Positions 14,466 through 24,216 are shown, counted from the first letter of the stretch. The stretch: DNA of 64,000 nucleotides from Clostridium_AM sp963780135 (GCA_963780135.1 CAWAAR010000003.1:1922001-1986000); one strand, 5' to 3'. The notes: generated by a model from the letters alone, not told the origin. Translations and numbers: made by a program.

Positions 14466-16783
14466 TGGAAAATGTAAATGTATTTGGAGTGAGGCATCTT
14501 TCACCCAGTAGTTCTTATAATTTGATAAAATTTTTAGAAGAAATTAAACCTACAGCAATATTAATTGAAGGAATGCAGGATGCAAGCAAACATATTCCTT
14601 CAATTGTAAATCCTAAAAATAAAGCACCACTTGCCATACTTGCTTATACAGATAGTGTACCTGTTAAAACTATATTATATCCTATTGCTGATTATTCTCC
14701 AGAATATCAAGCTTTAGTATGGGCAAATAAGAACAAATGTTATTCTGAATTTATAGATTTACCTTCAGATGTAGTATTAATGTTAGATAACGCAAGGGAA
14801 CATCTAGAAAAAGAGGAAGAAATTTTAGATAATGAAAGAGAAGATAGAAAACAGTATATACATTATGAGAACTCTATTTATGCTAAAATAGCTGAGCTTT
14901 CTCATGAATCCAACTATGAAACCTATTGGGAGCGCAATTTTGAGCATACTTTAGATACTGAACTTTATAGAAAAATGATATTTGAGTTATGTATGCAAAT
15001 TAGACAGCTTACAGAAGAAAGTGAAGCTTTACATTATAAAAAAGAATATGCTAGAAATTTAGTTAGAGAAGCTTTTATGAGAAGGCAGATAAAAAATACT
15101 ATTGAGGCAGGGCATAAACCAGAAAAAATTGTGGTAGTAACTGGGGCGTATCATGCTTCAGCATTGAATATGGAGTTAAGTCCTATGACTGATAAGGAAA
15201 TAAAAAGCTTGCCTAGAAGAAAAACTAATATGACTTTAATGCCTTATTCTTATTACAGACTATCTAGTAAAACTGGATATGGGGCTGGGAATAAAGCACC
15301 TTTCTATTTTAATTTGATGTGGGAATGCCTGCTGCAAAAGGATATAGAAAAGCTTCCATCACTTTATATTACTACTTTAGTAAAATTTTTAAGAGAGCAG
15401 GGTACATATAGATCACCAGCAGAAGTAATAGAAGGAGTTAGGCTGGCAAATTCACTTTCAAAGCTTCATGGAGGAAAGATTCCTACATTAATGGATCTTC
15501 AAGATGCATGTACTGTATGTCTAGGACAAGGGAGGCTGCCAGTGGTTGCTGAAGCTATGGCAAAAACGGAAGTGGGTACAGAAATTGGACATATAGAAGA
15601 AGGAGTAAGTCAAACGCCTATACAGGATGATTTTTATAGGAAATTAAAAGAACTTAAGCTTGAAAAATATAAAAGTGCAGTGGCACAGGATTTAGTACTA
15701 GATTTAAGAGAAAATAGAACTGTTAAATCAGAGAAAGCAGCATTTTTAGATTTAAGAAGGTCTGAATTTTTAAATAAGCTTAAGTTTTTGAAAATAGATT
15801 TTGCTTTAGAAAAAAACACCTCTCAAGATAGAGCCAGTTGGAGAGAAGAATGGGTTTTAAAATGGACTCCAGAGTCAGAAATTCAGTTAGTAGAAGCAGT
15901 TTTACTTGGAAATAGCATAGAGCTTGCAGCAGCTTTTAAATTAGATGAAAAATTATGTGCCAGCGGAGGTATTGCTGAAGCTTCTGAAATTATCCTAACA
16001 GCTTGCAAATGTGGTATGGAAAAAATTATATACCAGGGTGGTAAAATAGTTCAAGGATTATCTGTAGACGCAGGTGATTTTGTGGAAATTGCAAGGACTT
16101 TTAAAAATCTATATAGAGTAATCAATTTTGGAAGCTTAAGAAAGATTGATACAAATAACTTAATAGAAATAGTAGAACAATTATTTTTAAAGCTGAATCT
16201 TTTACTTATAGATTCATGTAATTGCAATGATGATAGAGCTAAAGATATGTTAGAGGCTATAGCACAAATAACTTCAACAGTAGATGATGATGCTCTAAGT
16301 TTAGATGGTGAGCTTTGGCTAGAAAAACTTACAGAATTATCGGATAGAGATGATAGAAATCCTAAGCTTTCAGGATATGCTGCTGGGATTTTATTAGAAA
16401 AAAATGAAATGGCAGAAGAAACTTTATCAAAGGAAATTTGTCGTAGATTATGTAAGGGGATAGATGTAGATTTAGGAGCAGGTTGGTTTGAGGGTTTAGC
16501 ATCAAGAAATCACTATACTCTTGTTTCAAGGCTTATAATTTTAGAAAAGTTAGATGAATATATAAGTTCACTAGACCAGGAGGAATTTATTAGAGCATTA
16601 GTATTTTTAAGAAGAACCTTCAGCGAATTTAGTCCAGAACATAAAAGAAATATTGCAGAAAATTTGGGAGAAGTTTGGAAGGTAGATAACCAGGAAAAAG
16701 AAGAGGAATTTTTGAAAAATTTAGATGAAATAAAAGAAGAATCTTTTGAGGAATTAGAAGACTTTGATTTTGGAGATATATGA
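14465..16783 (+). CDS. DUF5682 family protein (YehM-like), third component of the MoxR/VWA system
   Basis: 772 residues, similar in length to E. coli YehM. The N-terminal domain begins with the diagnostic NVFGVRHLSPSSSYNLIKFL, then IKPTAILIEGMQDA and, near residue 225, VVVTGAYHASAL. These short His/Glu-bearing motifs recall the EreA/ChaN/TraB-like fold, so an enzymatic N-terminal domain is possible (inference). The second half is helical and ends in an acidic tail (NLDEIKEESFEELEDFDFGD). It overlaps the MoxR stop by one base and the VWA start by four, so the three proteins are made in equal amounts and probably form one complex. Confidence 0.85.
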   Translation: MENVNVFGVRHLSPSSSYNLIKFLEEIKPTAILIEGMQDASKHIPSIVNPKNKAPLAILAYTDSVPVKTILYPIADYSPEYQALVWANKNKCYSEFIDLPSDVVLMLDNAREHLEKEEEILDNEREDRKQYIHYENSIYAKIAELSHESNYETYWERNFEHTLDTELYRKMIFELCMQIRQLTEESEALHYKKEYARNLVREAFMRRQIKNTIEAGHKPEKIVVVTGAYHASALNMELSPMTDKEIKSLPRRKTNMTLMPYSYYRLSSKTGYGAGNKAPFYFNLMWECLLQKDIEKLPSLYITTLVKFLREQGTYRSPAEVIEGVRLANSLSKLHGGKIPTLMDLQDACTVCLGQGRLPVVAEAMAKTEVGTEIGHIEEGVSQTPIQDDFYRKLKELKLEKYKSAVAQDLVLDLRENRTVKSEKAAFLDLRRSEFLNKLKFLKIDFALEKNTSQDRASWREEWVLKWTPESEIQLVEAVLLGNSIELAAAFKLDEKLCASGGIAEASEIILTACKCGMEKIIYQGGKIVQGLSVDAGDFVEIARTFKNLYRVINFGSLRKIDTNNLIEIVEQLFLKLNLLLIDSCNCNDDRAKDMLEAIAQITSTVDDDALSLDGELWLEKLTELSDRDDRNPKLSGYAAGILLEKNEMAEETLSKEICRRLCKGIDVDLGAGWFEGLASRNHYTLVSRLIILEKLDEYISSLDQEEFIRALVFLRRTFSEFSPEHKRNIAENLGEVWKVDNQEKEEEFLKNLDEIKEESFEELEDFDFGDI

Positions 16784-17973
16784 TTATGGATAAGGAAAAA
16801 TTAAAAAGATGGAGATTGATACTGGGAAGTGAAAGTGAAGAGGGTTTAAAAAAGTGTGATGGAGATGGCTTTTCACTGGATGATAATGAAAAGATAATGG
16901 ATGAGGCATTAGCTGCCATATATGATGATACATGTTCCGGTAATTATAGTCAAAGTGGCAGTGGTAAAAAAGGTGCAAGTCTAGATAAATCATCACCTAA
17001 GCTTTCAAAATGGTTAGGGGATATAAGAAAATATTTTTCACAGGATACAGTGGCTATTATACAAAAGGATGCCATTGAGAGAAAAAACTTAACCAGCCTT
17101 ATATTTGAGCCAGAGCTTTTAAAAGATGTTAAACCAGATATTTCTATGGTAGCCACGCTTTTAGCTCTTAAGGATCAAATTCCAGAAAGGACCAAGGATA
17201 CTGCAAGAGATTTAGTTAAAAAGGTAGTAGAGGAAATAGAAGAAAGATTAAAAAATGACATTGAAAAAGCAGTGTCTGGAGCTTTAAATAAAAAAGAACA
17301 TTCACCTATTCCAAATTTGAAAGCAATAGATTGGAAATATACAATAAACAAAAACTTGAAAAATTATAATATGGAGCATAAGAAAATAATCCCAGAAAAA
17401 TTTTATTATTTTGATCGAGCTAAACAGTCTAATAATTGGACTATTATATTAGATATAGATCAAAGTGGTTCTATGGCGGAATCAGCTATATATGCATCTA
17501 TTATAGGTTCTATATTTGCAAGTATTAGAGCATTAAGGACCCATGTAATTGCCTTCGATACAGCAGTAGTAAATTTGACGGAGCAGTGTGGATCTGATCC
17601 TGTAGATATGATTTTTGGAATACAATTAGGCGGTGGAACTAATATAAATAAGTCTGTAGCCTATTGTAATAACCTTATAGAAGAACCTGAAAAAACAATT
17701 TTTATACTTATTTCTGACCTTTATGAGGGTGGAAATGAAATGGAGCTAATAAGAAGAGTAAAGGATATGAGAGAAGCAGGGGTAACAGTTATTTGTTTGC
17801 TAGCTATATCAGATGATGGAGTGCCAGCTTATGATGAAAAAATGGCAAAAAGATTTGCTTCTTTAAATATACCTACATTTGGAGCTACTCCAAATGCATT
17901 GCCTCAATTAATAGAAGCTGCCCTTAAAAACAAAGATTTAGAAGAAATAGCCAAAAGTTTTACTACAGCTTAG
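16780..17973 (+). CDS. VWA-domain protein (YehP-like), MoxR partner
   Basis: 397 residues. An N-terminal helical part (1-210) precedes a von Willebrand A domain. The MIDAS metal site is intact: D227-x-S229-x-S231 in LDIDQSGSMAES, the Thr in LGGGTNINKS, and the Asp in ILISDLYEGG. VWA proteins of this type are the usual clients or adaptors of MoxR ATPases. It overlaps the DUF5682 stop by 4 bases (ATGA); a second Met two codons on is an equally good start. It is the last gene of the operon, with a terminator at 18118. Confidence 0.88.
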   Translation: MIMDKEKLKRWRLILGSESEEGLKKCDGDGFSLDDNEKIMDEALAAIYDDTCSGNYSQSGSGKKGASLDKSSPKLSKWLGDIRKYFSQDTVAIIQKDAIERKNLTSLIFEPELLKDVKPDISMVATLLALKDQIPERTKDTARDLVKKVVEEIEERLKNDIEKAVSGALNKKEHSPIPNLKAIDWKYTINKNLKNYNMEHKKIIPEKFYYFDRAKQSNNWTIILDIDQSGSMAESAIYASIIGSIFASIRALRTHVIAFDTAVVNLTEQCGSDPVDMIFGIQLGGGTNINKSVAYCNNLIEEPEKTIFILISDLYEGGNEMELIRRVKDMREAGVTVICLLAISDDGVPAYDEKMAKRFASLNIPTFGATPNALPQLIEAALKNKDLEEIAKSFTTA

Positions 17974-18117
17974 TTAACTTTATTATTAAGTTCAGGCAGA
18001 GTTTGATTATAATGAACCTAAATGTAAATCTGACACTTAGAGAACTTATACAGGTGTATATCAGGAATTGTTTTAGGTGGCATAGCAATGGTGGCGACTA
18101 TATAAAATTATGTGATG

Positions 18118-18153
18118 AAAAAGTGGTGAGAATGATTTCCTCTGCCACTTTTT
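18118..18153 (+). terminator. Terminator after the MoxR/VWA operon
   Basis: AAAAAGTGG / CCACTTTTT stem with an 18-base loop, followed by further T-rich sequence. The 145 bases between the VWA stop and this hairpin hold no supported gene. Confidence 0.6.
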
Positions 18154-18234
18154 CATTTTGCGCAACTTAAATTACATAAAAGATTAGTAAGATAGCTGCA
18201 TATTTAAGAATTATTGTGGCCAGTAACAGTTGAA

Positions 18235-18963
18235 CTAAGCTAATTTGTTAATAACAGCTTTTTCTTTGACAGTATCATCAGTGGAGGTTTTAGCTGTATT
18301 ATCAGCTGAGGTTTTGACTGTGTCATCACTTTGGATTTTAGTAGTATCAGCTGAGATTTTAACTGTATTATCATTTGGATTTTTATCTGCAGCAGCATCT
18401 TTTTCAGCAATGCTAATTTGTTTTTTATATTCACTAATACCTTTTGCAACTAATTTTATACTTTTTCCTGATTCTTTAAATTCAGATGAAGCATAGGATA
18501 AAGCCCTTTGTGCGACATCTGTTTTGCCCTTGTTTTTGGCATCTTTATATACTGAATATGCAACTTTACCAATTTTCATATGTGTTGAAGCTGAAGCCAT
18601 TCCATATACAACATCTTTATTTAGTGGCTGGCTATTTTCATCATCTTCTGATTTTAAATTTTCTTCATTTTCTATCTTGGATTTTTTATCAGTAGTTTTA
18701 ACTTCAGATTTTTCAAGCTTCTTTTTAGCCTTTTCTTCTGATGATTTTTGTTCAACTTCTTGTAAATCTTCTTGAAGCGCTTTTATTTTTGCAGCTTTAA
18801 CATCCTTAGGAAGATTACTTTCTTCAACTTGACTTATTTGGCTTTGGATCTGTGATTTTTGTTTTTCTAAAGCATTATTCTGTTTATCAGAAGGATTACT
18901 TTTGTTTGACATCATATTTGTTATATTTTTATTAAGTGCACTAGATACTCCGCTTATTCTCAT
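18235..18963 (-). CDS. Coiled-coil hypothetical protein with Thr/Asp-rich tail repeats
   Basis: 242 residues, no signal peptide or membrane segment. Residues 25-90 form a charged coiled coil (LEKQKSQIQSQISQVEESNL; LQEDLQEVEQKSSEEKAKKK). A middle helical part (about 112-180) includes GMASASTHMKIGKVAYSVYK. The tail has near-repeats of D(D/N)TVK(T/I)SAD (about 197-232). Ribosome binding site AAAGGAAG precedes ATG. The family is unknown to me; it resembles other leaderless, Ser/Thr-rich clostridial proteins (see 25042 and 54977) that may be surface or flagellar-export substrates. Confidence 0.6.
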   Translation of the reverse strand: MRISGVSSALNKNITNMMSNKSNPSDKQNNALEKQKSQIQSQISQVEESNLPKDVKAAKIKALQEDLQEVEQKSSEEKAKKKLEKSEVKTTDKKSKIENEENLKSEDDENSQPLNKDVVYGMASASTHMKIGKVAYSVYKDAKNKGKTDVAQRALSYASSEFKESGKSIKLVAKGISEYKKQISIAEKDAAADKNPNDNTVKISADTTKIQSDDTVKTSADNTAKTSTDDTVKEKAVINKLA

Positions 18964-19117
18964 ATATATTATACTTCCTTTCTTTTAATATCATCAATGT
19001 AGATTAGAGATACAGATTAGACTAGTAATATAATCGATAAGAAAAAAATATATATAATATTAGTGTTGTGAATAGGCATTTATTTGTAGTGAATGAAGCT
19101 TTTATAGAGTATAGCTG

Positions 19118-20464
19118 TCATATAAAATTTTGCAGCATAATATTTAAAATAAATATATTTTCACCAGTTTCAATATAAGTAGTTCCTAAATATTTATCAG
19201 CAGTATTTTTGATATTTAAAAGTCCTAATCCATGATTTATAGCATCACTTTTATCTGTACTTAGTTCATTTTTATTCAAAGAACCCTGCATACTATTTTT
19301 TATTTCAAATATGATAAAAGATTTGTTTAAGATGGTTTTTATATGTATGTATTTTGAGATGCTTTTTTCAGTTATTTTATCACAAGCTTCTATGGAATTA
19401 TCTAAAGCATTAGAAAGCAGTACACATAAATCAAAGGGGTCAATTTTTAAGTCTTGAGTAAGGTTTACATTACATTTAAATTCTATATTTTTATCTATGC
19501 TAATGCTATATTTTTCACTTATAACAGCATCAGCAAAAGGATTTCCTGTGTTTACTTTTAAATTAAGATTCTCTACTGACTTTGTGATTTTTTTTAGGTA
19601 TTTAGTTGAGCTTTCTAAATCATTATTGTCTATTAAATTTTTAATGCAAATCAGATGATTGTTTAAATCATGCTTAAATACTCTTGTATTTTGAAATTGT
19701 TTTTGTAAGTTTTTATAATGCTTAACTTGCATGTCAAATTGATGCTTTAATAACAATTCTTTTTCACGAAGCTTATTTTCTTTAAGAAGTTTGTCTGAAA
19801 TTATTATAGTAAGTAAGGAGCAAATTAAAGACATAGAAGCAAATCCTATCATTTTAACATTACCAAGTAAAGAATTAAAGCTTGTATTATTAACAATATA
19901 ATAAATTTTAAAGTATTCACATAGTATGGACACTATAAACACATTTGGAATAGTAAAAAGTAAACCATATTTTACAGTGCCTAAGGTTTCATCTACAAAA
20001 AAATTCTTTGATACAAAATTTATTATAAAAACAAATAATAATGTTGAACAAATTGAAGATGATTGATTTATTACCATTCTTACAAGCTCAGTTTCATAGG
20101 TTGAGCTTTTTATAGTAACATAATGGGACATATAAATTAAAGGTATTGTTGTATATTGTGCAAGTTCTCCAAGGCAAGTGTAAATTACTATGGATACAAC
20201 TTTTTTAAAATATGTTCCTTTGCAAAAAATTAAAGATAAAATAAAAGCATATATTGAAACAATTATCCATTCATAAACACCGTCTATATTAAATATCTTT
20301 GCTATAAATGGGGGCATATTTACTGATACAATCATTGCTGAAATTATGTAAAAGTGGTGTACTTTAAAGCCTAAAAATCGTTTGAATAATATGTATAACA
20401 TAATAATGCTTGCTGTAGAAGTTATAATTCCAACTAATTTTTCTATTATAGTAAAATCAGACAT
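19118..20464 (-). CDS. AgrC-like sensor histidine kinase (GHKL ATPase)
   Basis: 448 residues. About six or seven membrane helices fill residues 8-215, followed by a short coiled coil and a phospho-acceptor region with FKHDLNNHLICIKNLI (His in HDLNNH), then a GHKL ATPase domain with N box LLSNALDNSIEACDKI and G box GLGLLNIKNTADKYLG. This is the HPK10/AgrC arrangement that detects peptide or small-molecule signals outside the cell. It is followed on the chromosome (upstream in transcription) by its response regulator, 8 bases away. No agrB/agrD genes are next to it, so its ligand is unknown. Confidence 0.88.
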   Translation of the reverse strand: MSDFTIIEKLVGIITSTASIIMLYILFKRFLGFKVHHFYIISAMIVSVNMPPFIAKIFNIDGVYEWIIVSIYAFILSLIFCKGTYFKKVVSIVIYTCLGELAQYTTIPLIYMSHYVTIKSSTYETELVRMVINQSSSICSTLLFVFIINFVSKNFFVDETLGTVKYGLLFTIPNVFIVSILCEYFKIYYIVNNTSFNSLLGNVKMIGFASMSLICSLLTIIISDKLLKENKLREKELLLKHQFDMQVKHYKNLQKQFQNTRVFKHDLNNHLICIKNLIDNNDLESSTKYLKKITKSVENLNLKVNTGNPFADAVISEKYSISIDKNIEFKCNVNLTQDLKIDPFDLCVLLSNALDNSIEACDKITEKSISKYIHIKTILNKSFIIFEIKNSMQGSLNKNELSTDKSDAINHGLGLLNIKNTADKYLGTTYIETGENIFILNIMLQNFI

Positions 20465-20472
20465 TTTTATAC

Positions 20473-21183
20473 CTAACCTCGCTTTAAATAAATTAAAAAT
20501 GACTTGGAAAAATCATCATATTTACGTTTGGACAACATAATTTTTGTATTATTCTCAAGGGTTATACTTGATTTATCAAATTTTATTACATACTTTAAGT
20601 TTACTATAAAGCTTCTGTGACATCTAAAAAAACCATTGCTTGGAATTTTTTCTTCTATATTTGAAATTTTATCATAATATTCTATGATTCCATTGGTGGT
20701 ATGTATAAGTACAATTCTATTTTGCATTTCGAAGAAATATATACTATCTAATAATATTTTTATAGCCTGTCTACCTTTTGTAATTACAAGATAAAAATCA
20801 TTACTTTTTTCTTCATGAAATGCTTTTAAAAATTTATCTGTAATTTCTAATATTTTTTCTTCAGATACAGGTTTTATTAGATAATGGAAAGCTGATACAT
20901 CAAAAGCTTGAAAGACGTACTCTTTAAAGGATGTTAAAAAAATAATTTTTGAAGTACTATTATTTTCTCTTATCTTTTTAGCTGTATCTATTCCTGAAAG
21001 TTTATCCATTTTTATATCTAAAAACACAACATCAAAATAACCTTCAGAAGAAAGGAGATTTTCACCACTACTAAATTCTTCGATTTCATAATTAAAATTA
21101 TTATTTTTCAATATGTTTTTAAGTTTATTTGTAGTATCAAGTCGCTGAAATATTTCATCATCACAAATTGCAATTCTAAGCAT
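20473..21183 (-). CDS. LytTR-family response regulator (AgrA-like)
   Basis: 236 residues. Receiver domain at 1-120 with acidic pair DDE (residues 8-10), phospho-acceptor Asp in DVVFLDIKMD, and conserved Lys in YLIKPVSEE. A LytTR DNA-binding domain follows (about 135-236; FFEMQNRIVLIHTTNGIIEY, FFRCHRSFIVNLKYVIKFDK). It is the first gene of a two-gene operon with the sensor kinase at 19118. LytTR regulators bind pairs of short direct repeats; I did not find a convincing pair in its own promoter region. Confidence 0.9.
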   Translation of the reverse strand: MLRIAICDDEIFQRLDTTNKLKNILKNNNFNYEIEEFSSGENLLSSEGYFDVVFLDIKMDKLSGIDTAKKIRENNSTSKIIFLTSFKEYVFQAFDVSAFHYLIKPVSEEKILEITDKFLKAFHEEKSNDFYLVITKGRQAIKILLDSIYFFEMQNRIVLIHTTNGIIEYYDKISNIEEKIPSNGFFRCHRSFIVNLKYVIKFDKSSITLENNTKIMLSKRKYDDFSKSFLIYLKRG

Positions 21184-21244
21184 ATAAAGTCTCCCTTCTA
21201 AATATACAAATATGTTATATCCAAAATTTTATTTCTAATTATAG

Positions 21245-22021
21245 TTAGTTCTTTGAAACATCAGAATCAGGAACTTGAAACTGTCCAGTTTTACCCATCA
21301 TGTAAGCTAGCTTAATTATTTCCTGTTCTTCAGCAGTCATTTCTCTATGAAACATTTTTTCAAATTGATTCATTAATTTGTAAGTATCAAGTTTTTTCTT
21401 TTCAGTTGTATCTCTATTAAGATTAAAATTTTTATTGTTATTATAGGTTATAGGTTTTATTTTATTGCTATAGAGTTTCTTAAAAACTTCTGCTGTATAG
21501 TAAGCGTCATTAAAAGCATTGTGGAAGTTATTTTCAAGTTTAATGTTTAATAATTCTACTGCACTTTTTAGACCAATATTAGTGCCTTTTGGGCAATCAA
21601 GATATTTAGATGCATAAAGCTGAAGGTTAATATAATCTTTGGGAACAGGAGATGTATCAAGTTCATGATACTCTATGTTTCTAAACAATTCTTTTACATC
21701 AGCAAGTCCCCAGACACATAATACACTCATATCAAGGCCTATAAATTCTATAAACTCTTTGTAAATTTCTTTAAAAGATTTTGCATTATTTAAAATATCC
21801 ATTGTAATACCAGTGATTTCTTCTACAAAAGGTTGCATAATAGTATATAGTTCAGGTTTTACTAGTCTATCTAGAGTAGAAACAACTTGAAGATTTTCAT
21901 CAAGTTTCACAGCACCAATCTGAATTATTTCAAAAGGACATTTTGAAGGTATTAAATTTTTATTTTCTTTTTTGGAATTTAAACTTTGATTAAATTCTAA
22001 ATCAAATATTATATAATTCAT
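21245..22021 (-). CDS. 3'-5' exonuclease, DEDD superfamily (KapD/ERI-1-like)
   Basis: 258 residues from ATG 22021, which has AAAGGAGA just upstream. Motif ExoI YIIFDLEFNQ (Asp and Glu metal ligands), ExoII region CVWGLADVKELFRN and ExoIII HNAFNDAYYTAEVFKKL (Asp) identify the DEDDh exonuclease domain at 1-180. The C-terminal 75 residues are charged and helical, of unknown role. Such enzymes trim DNA or RNA 3' ends; KapD in Bacillus limits sporulation onset, but orthology is not claimed. It lies 60 bases before the LytTR operon, which it may share a promoter with. Confidence 0.82.
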   Translation of the reverse strand: MNYIIFDLEFNQSLNSKKENKNLIPSKCPFEIIQIGAVKLDENLQVVSTLDRLVKPELYTIMQPFVEEITGITMDILNNAKSFKEIYKEFIEFIGLDMSVLCVWGLADVKELFRNIEYHELDTSPVPKDYINLQLYASKYLDCPKGTNIGLKSAVELLNIKLENNFHNAFNDAYYTAEVFKKLYSNKIKPITYNNNKNFNLNRDTTEKKKLDTYKLMNQFEKMFHREMTAEEQEIIKLAYMMGKTGQFQVPDSDVSKN

Positions 22022-22084
22022 GGTATCTCCTTTAAATTTAATTGATAAAATATTATATAGTATAACCACTATATTGAAGTAAAA

Positions 22085-22226
22085 TTTTTTATCCGATCGC
22101 TACCATTGCTAACACCCCATCTTCTTCAAAGTGGGAGATGAGCACTGCTACGCGCCTGGATAAGTTCTTCTAAGGTTCAGACTACGATTGAATTCCTTAT
22201 AAGAAAACTCCAACTGAACCTAAGAA
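22085..22226 (+). repeat. Hairpin-rich interspersed repeat, full copy (modules X and Y)
   Basis: Module X (22089-22163) runs from ATCCGATCGCTACCATTGCT to GCGCCTGGATAA and has a second, inverted copy at 48308-48390. Module Y (22168-22226) has a 13-bp inverted repeat, TTCTAAGGTTCAG / CTGAACCTAAGAA with one mismatch, and recurs in part at 26826-26915. There is no coding potential. It sits in the gap between the exonuclease gene and the MATE gene, so it may be a REP-like element or a small structured RNA. Confidence 0.6.
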
Positions 22227-22496
22227 TCACTTGATAGTTAGATTATAGCATATTTGGTAGGTTGTATTTATTATCAAGAGAAAATCGAATTAAAACTTTA
22301 TAAAAGGATATAATGCTATGGGATGTGGGATTAAGTAAAATTTTGTACTATCATTATTTTTAAAATCTAATGCTAAAAATAGTGATAGTAGATATAAACG
22401 GATAATATAGGTGATGCGTATACTACTTATAAAAAATAGTTTATGTATCAAATATATTAAAGTATACTATAATTAAATGATTGAAAGGAGAAAAAT
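22227..22496 (+). promoter_or_regulatory. Promoter region of the MATE gene
   Basis: AT-rich, no open frame. A -10-like TATACTATAAT occurs about 25 bases before the GAAAGGAG ribosome binding site of the MATE gene; no clear -35 hexamer can be assigned. Confidence 0.3.
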
Positions 22497-23870
22497 ATGG
22501 ATCAAAAAACAAATGAATTAGGACATGAGAATGTATGGAAATTGCTTTTGAAATTTTCTATACCTTCAATAGTAGGAATGCTTGTAAACGCAATGTACAG
22601 TATTGTTGATAGGTTTTTTGTGGGCAGAGGTGTTGGAGCAATGGCACTTTCTGGAGTTGCAGTTACATTTCCAATATCAAACATAATTATGGCTTTTGGA
22701 ATGCTTGTAGGTATAGGATCAGCTACTATTGTATCCATAAAGCTTGGACAGAATAAGCATAAACAGGCAGAAAAAATTATTGGTAATGCATTTACACTTG
22801 TAATTATTTTTTCAATATTAATCACTATTTGCGGAATCATATTTTTAGATCCAATTCTTAAGATGTTTGGAGCTAGTGCAGAAACTATGCCTATGGCAAA
22901 ACAATTTGCATTTATAATATTATTAGGAGTAGTACTTCAAAATATAGGTTTTGGAATGAATCCTATTATCCGTGCTGAAGGTGATCCTAAAACTGCTATG
23001 AAAACAATGCTTATAGGATCAGTGCTTAATTTTTTAATAAACCCTTTATTTATATTTGTATTTAAGTTGGGAGTAAGAGGATCAGCACTTGCTACAATTT
23101 GTTCTCAAACTGTTTGTTCAGTATGGATACTATATTATTTTGTAAAAGGAAAGAGTATATTAAAACTAAAAAGAGAAAATTTAAAATTATACAAGACATT
23201 TGTTGGAGAAATAATATCTATAGGTATGTCTCCTTTTGCTATGCAGCTTGCTGCAAGTTTAATTACAATTACTTTTAATAGAAGTCTTGCTAAATATGGT
23301 GGAGACATTGCAATAGGAGCATTTTCTCTTATAAATAGTGTTAGTATGCTGATTTTGATGCCTGTGTTTGGTATAAATCAAGGATCACAGCCTATAATTG
23401 GATATAATTATGGCGCTAAGAATATAGACAGAGTAAAAGAAACTCTAAAATATGCTGCTATTTTTGCAACCTGTATTTGTGTAGTTGGTTTTATAATAGT
23501 TGAATTGTACCCTACTCAAATAATAAGAATTTTTAATACTAGTGATAATAATCTTGTAAGTATTGGATCAAAAGGAATTTCAATTTTCCTTGTGATGCTT
23601 CCTGTTATAGGATTTCAAGCTATAGGTACAAACTATTTTCAAGCAGTTGGCAAGGCAAAAAAGTCTATGTTTTTAAGTCTTTTAAGACAAGTTATAGTTC
23701 TTCTGCCACTTATAATTATATTGCCAAATTTCTTTAAGTTAGACGGTGTATGGATATCAGGACCAATATCAGATTTAATTTCAGCAATTATTACAGCAGT
23801 ACTTATTATATATGAGATGAAGTCACTTAGTAAGTTTCAGAAAGAGTCTAAAGAAGAATATGCTTATTAA
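22497..23870 (+). CDS. MATE-family multidrug/toxin efflux transporter
   Basis: 457 residues with about twelve hydrophobic helices. It has the two MATE half-repeats: N-terminal VWKLLLKFSIPSIVGMLVNA with MYSIVDRFFVGRG, and C-terminal GINQGSQPIIGYNYGAKNID, plus the conserved NPIIRAEGDPKTAM stretch. MATE pumps export cationic drugs or metabolites with Na+ or H+. Single gene with GAAAGGAG before the ATG. The substrate cannot be deduced. A MITE-like element begins directly after its stop. Confidence 0.92.
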   Translation: MDQKTNELGHENVWKLLLKFSIPSIVGMLVNAMYSIVDRFFVGRGVGAMALSGVAVTFPISNIIMAFGMLVGIGSATIVSIKLGQNKHKQAEKIIGNAFTLVIIFSILITICGIIFLDPILKMFGASAETMPMAKQFAFIILLGVVLQNIGFGMNPIIRAEGDPKTAMKTMLIGSVLNFLINPLFIFVFKLGVRGSALATICSQTVCSVWILYYFVKGKSILKLKRENLKLYKTFVGEIISIGMSPFAMQLAASLITITFNRSLAKYGGDIAIGAFSLINSVSMLILMPVFGINQGSQPIIGYNYGAKNIDRVKETLKYAAIFATCICVVGFIIVELYPTQIIRIFNTSDNNLVSIGSKGISIFLVMLPVIGFQAIGTNYFQAVGKAKKSMFLSLLRQVIVLLPLIIILPNFFKLDGVWISGPISDLISAIITAVLIIYEMKSLSKFQKESKEEYAY

Positions 23871-23871
23871 T

Positions 23872-24216
23872 ATCTCAACTTTGGAATATACAAAATTTTG
23901 ACTTAATATAAGTAAGATGCGACACAACTAGATATTAAAGTGTAGTGGCAGTTTGAATTTTAAATTTTACTACGTGATATATGATAAGTGTTTTATCACG
24001 GCTAAATGTTTTAATTAGTCTAAGCTCAAAGTTCTTAGGCTTTCAGAAAATTTGAGCTTTAGACTAATTAAAAATATTTAATAGTGCGAATTCCTTATAA
24101 TATACCATGGAGTATAAGTTAAAATAAAAACAACACCATAATGCAGCCTATATACAACTGAAATTTGAATTAACTACTTGCTTCGCATAATTTTTAAACT
24201 GAGAAAGTTGAGTTAA
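23872..24216 (+). repeat. MITE-like element A with inverted ends
   Basis: The left end TATCTCAACTTTGGAATATA (long-type end, continuing with ACTTAATATAAGTAAGATGCGAC) and the right end TTGCTTCGCATAATTTTTAA...AAAGTTGAGTTA (short type) are inverted copies of one another in their outer part. Inside lies a large hairpin, TTTTAATTAGTCTAAGCTC... (24009-24030) with its complement at 24051-24073. No coding frame. The element recurs inverted at 62629-62910 and in part at 53863-53978. Confidence 0.65.

Noticed and set aside
16629..17156. Minus-strand frames opposite DUF5682 and VWA genes
   Set aside because: Serine/leucine/histidine-rich mirror frames of strongly supported genes.
18000..18117. Possible short frame starting MNLNVNLTLRELIQ
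   Set aside because: No ribosome binding site, the frame runs through the terminator hairpin, and no recognisable content.
23872..24216. Interpretation of the large inner hairpin as a terminator of the MATE gene
   Set aside because: It lies inside a repeated mobile-like element and has no proper T run; terminator activity is possible but secondary.
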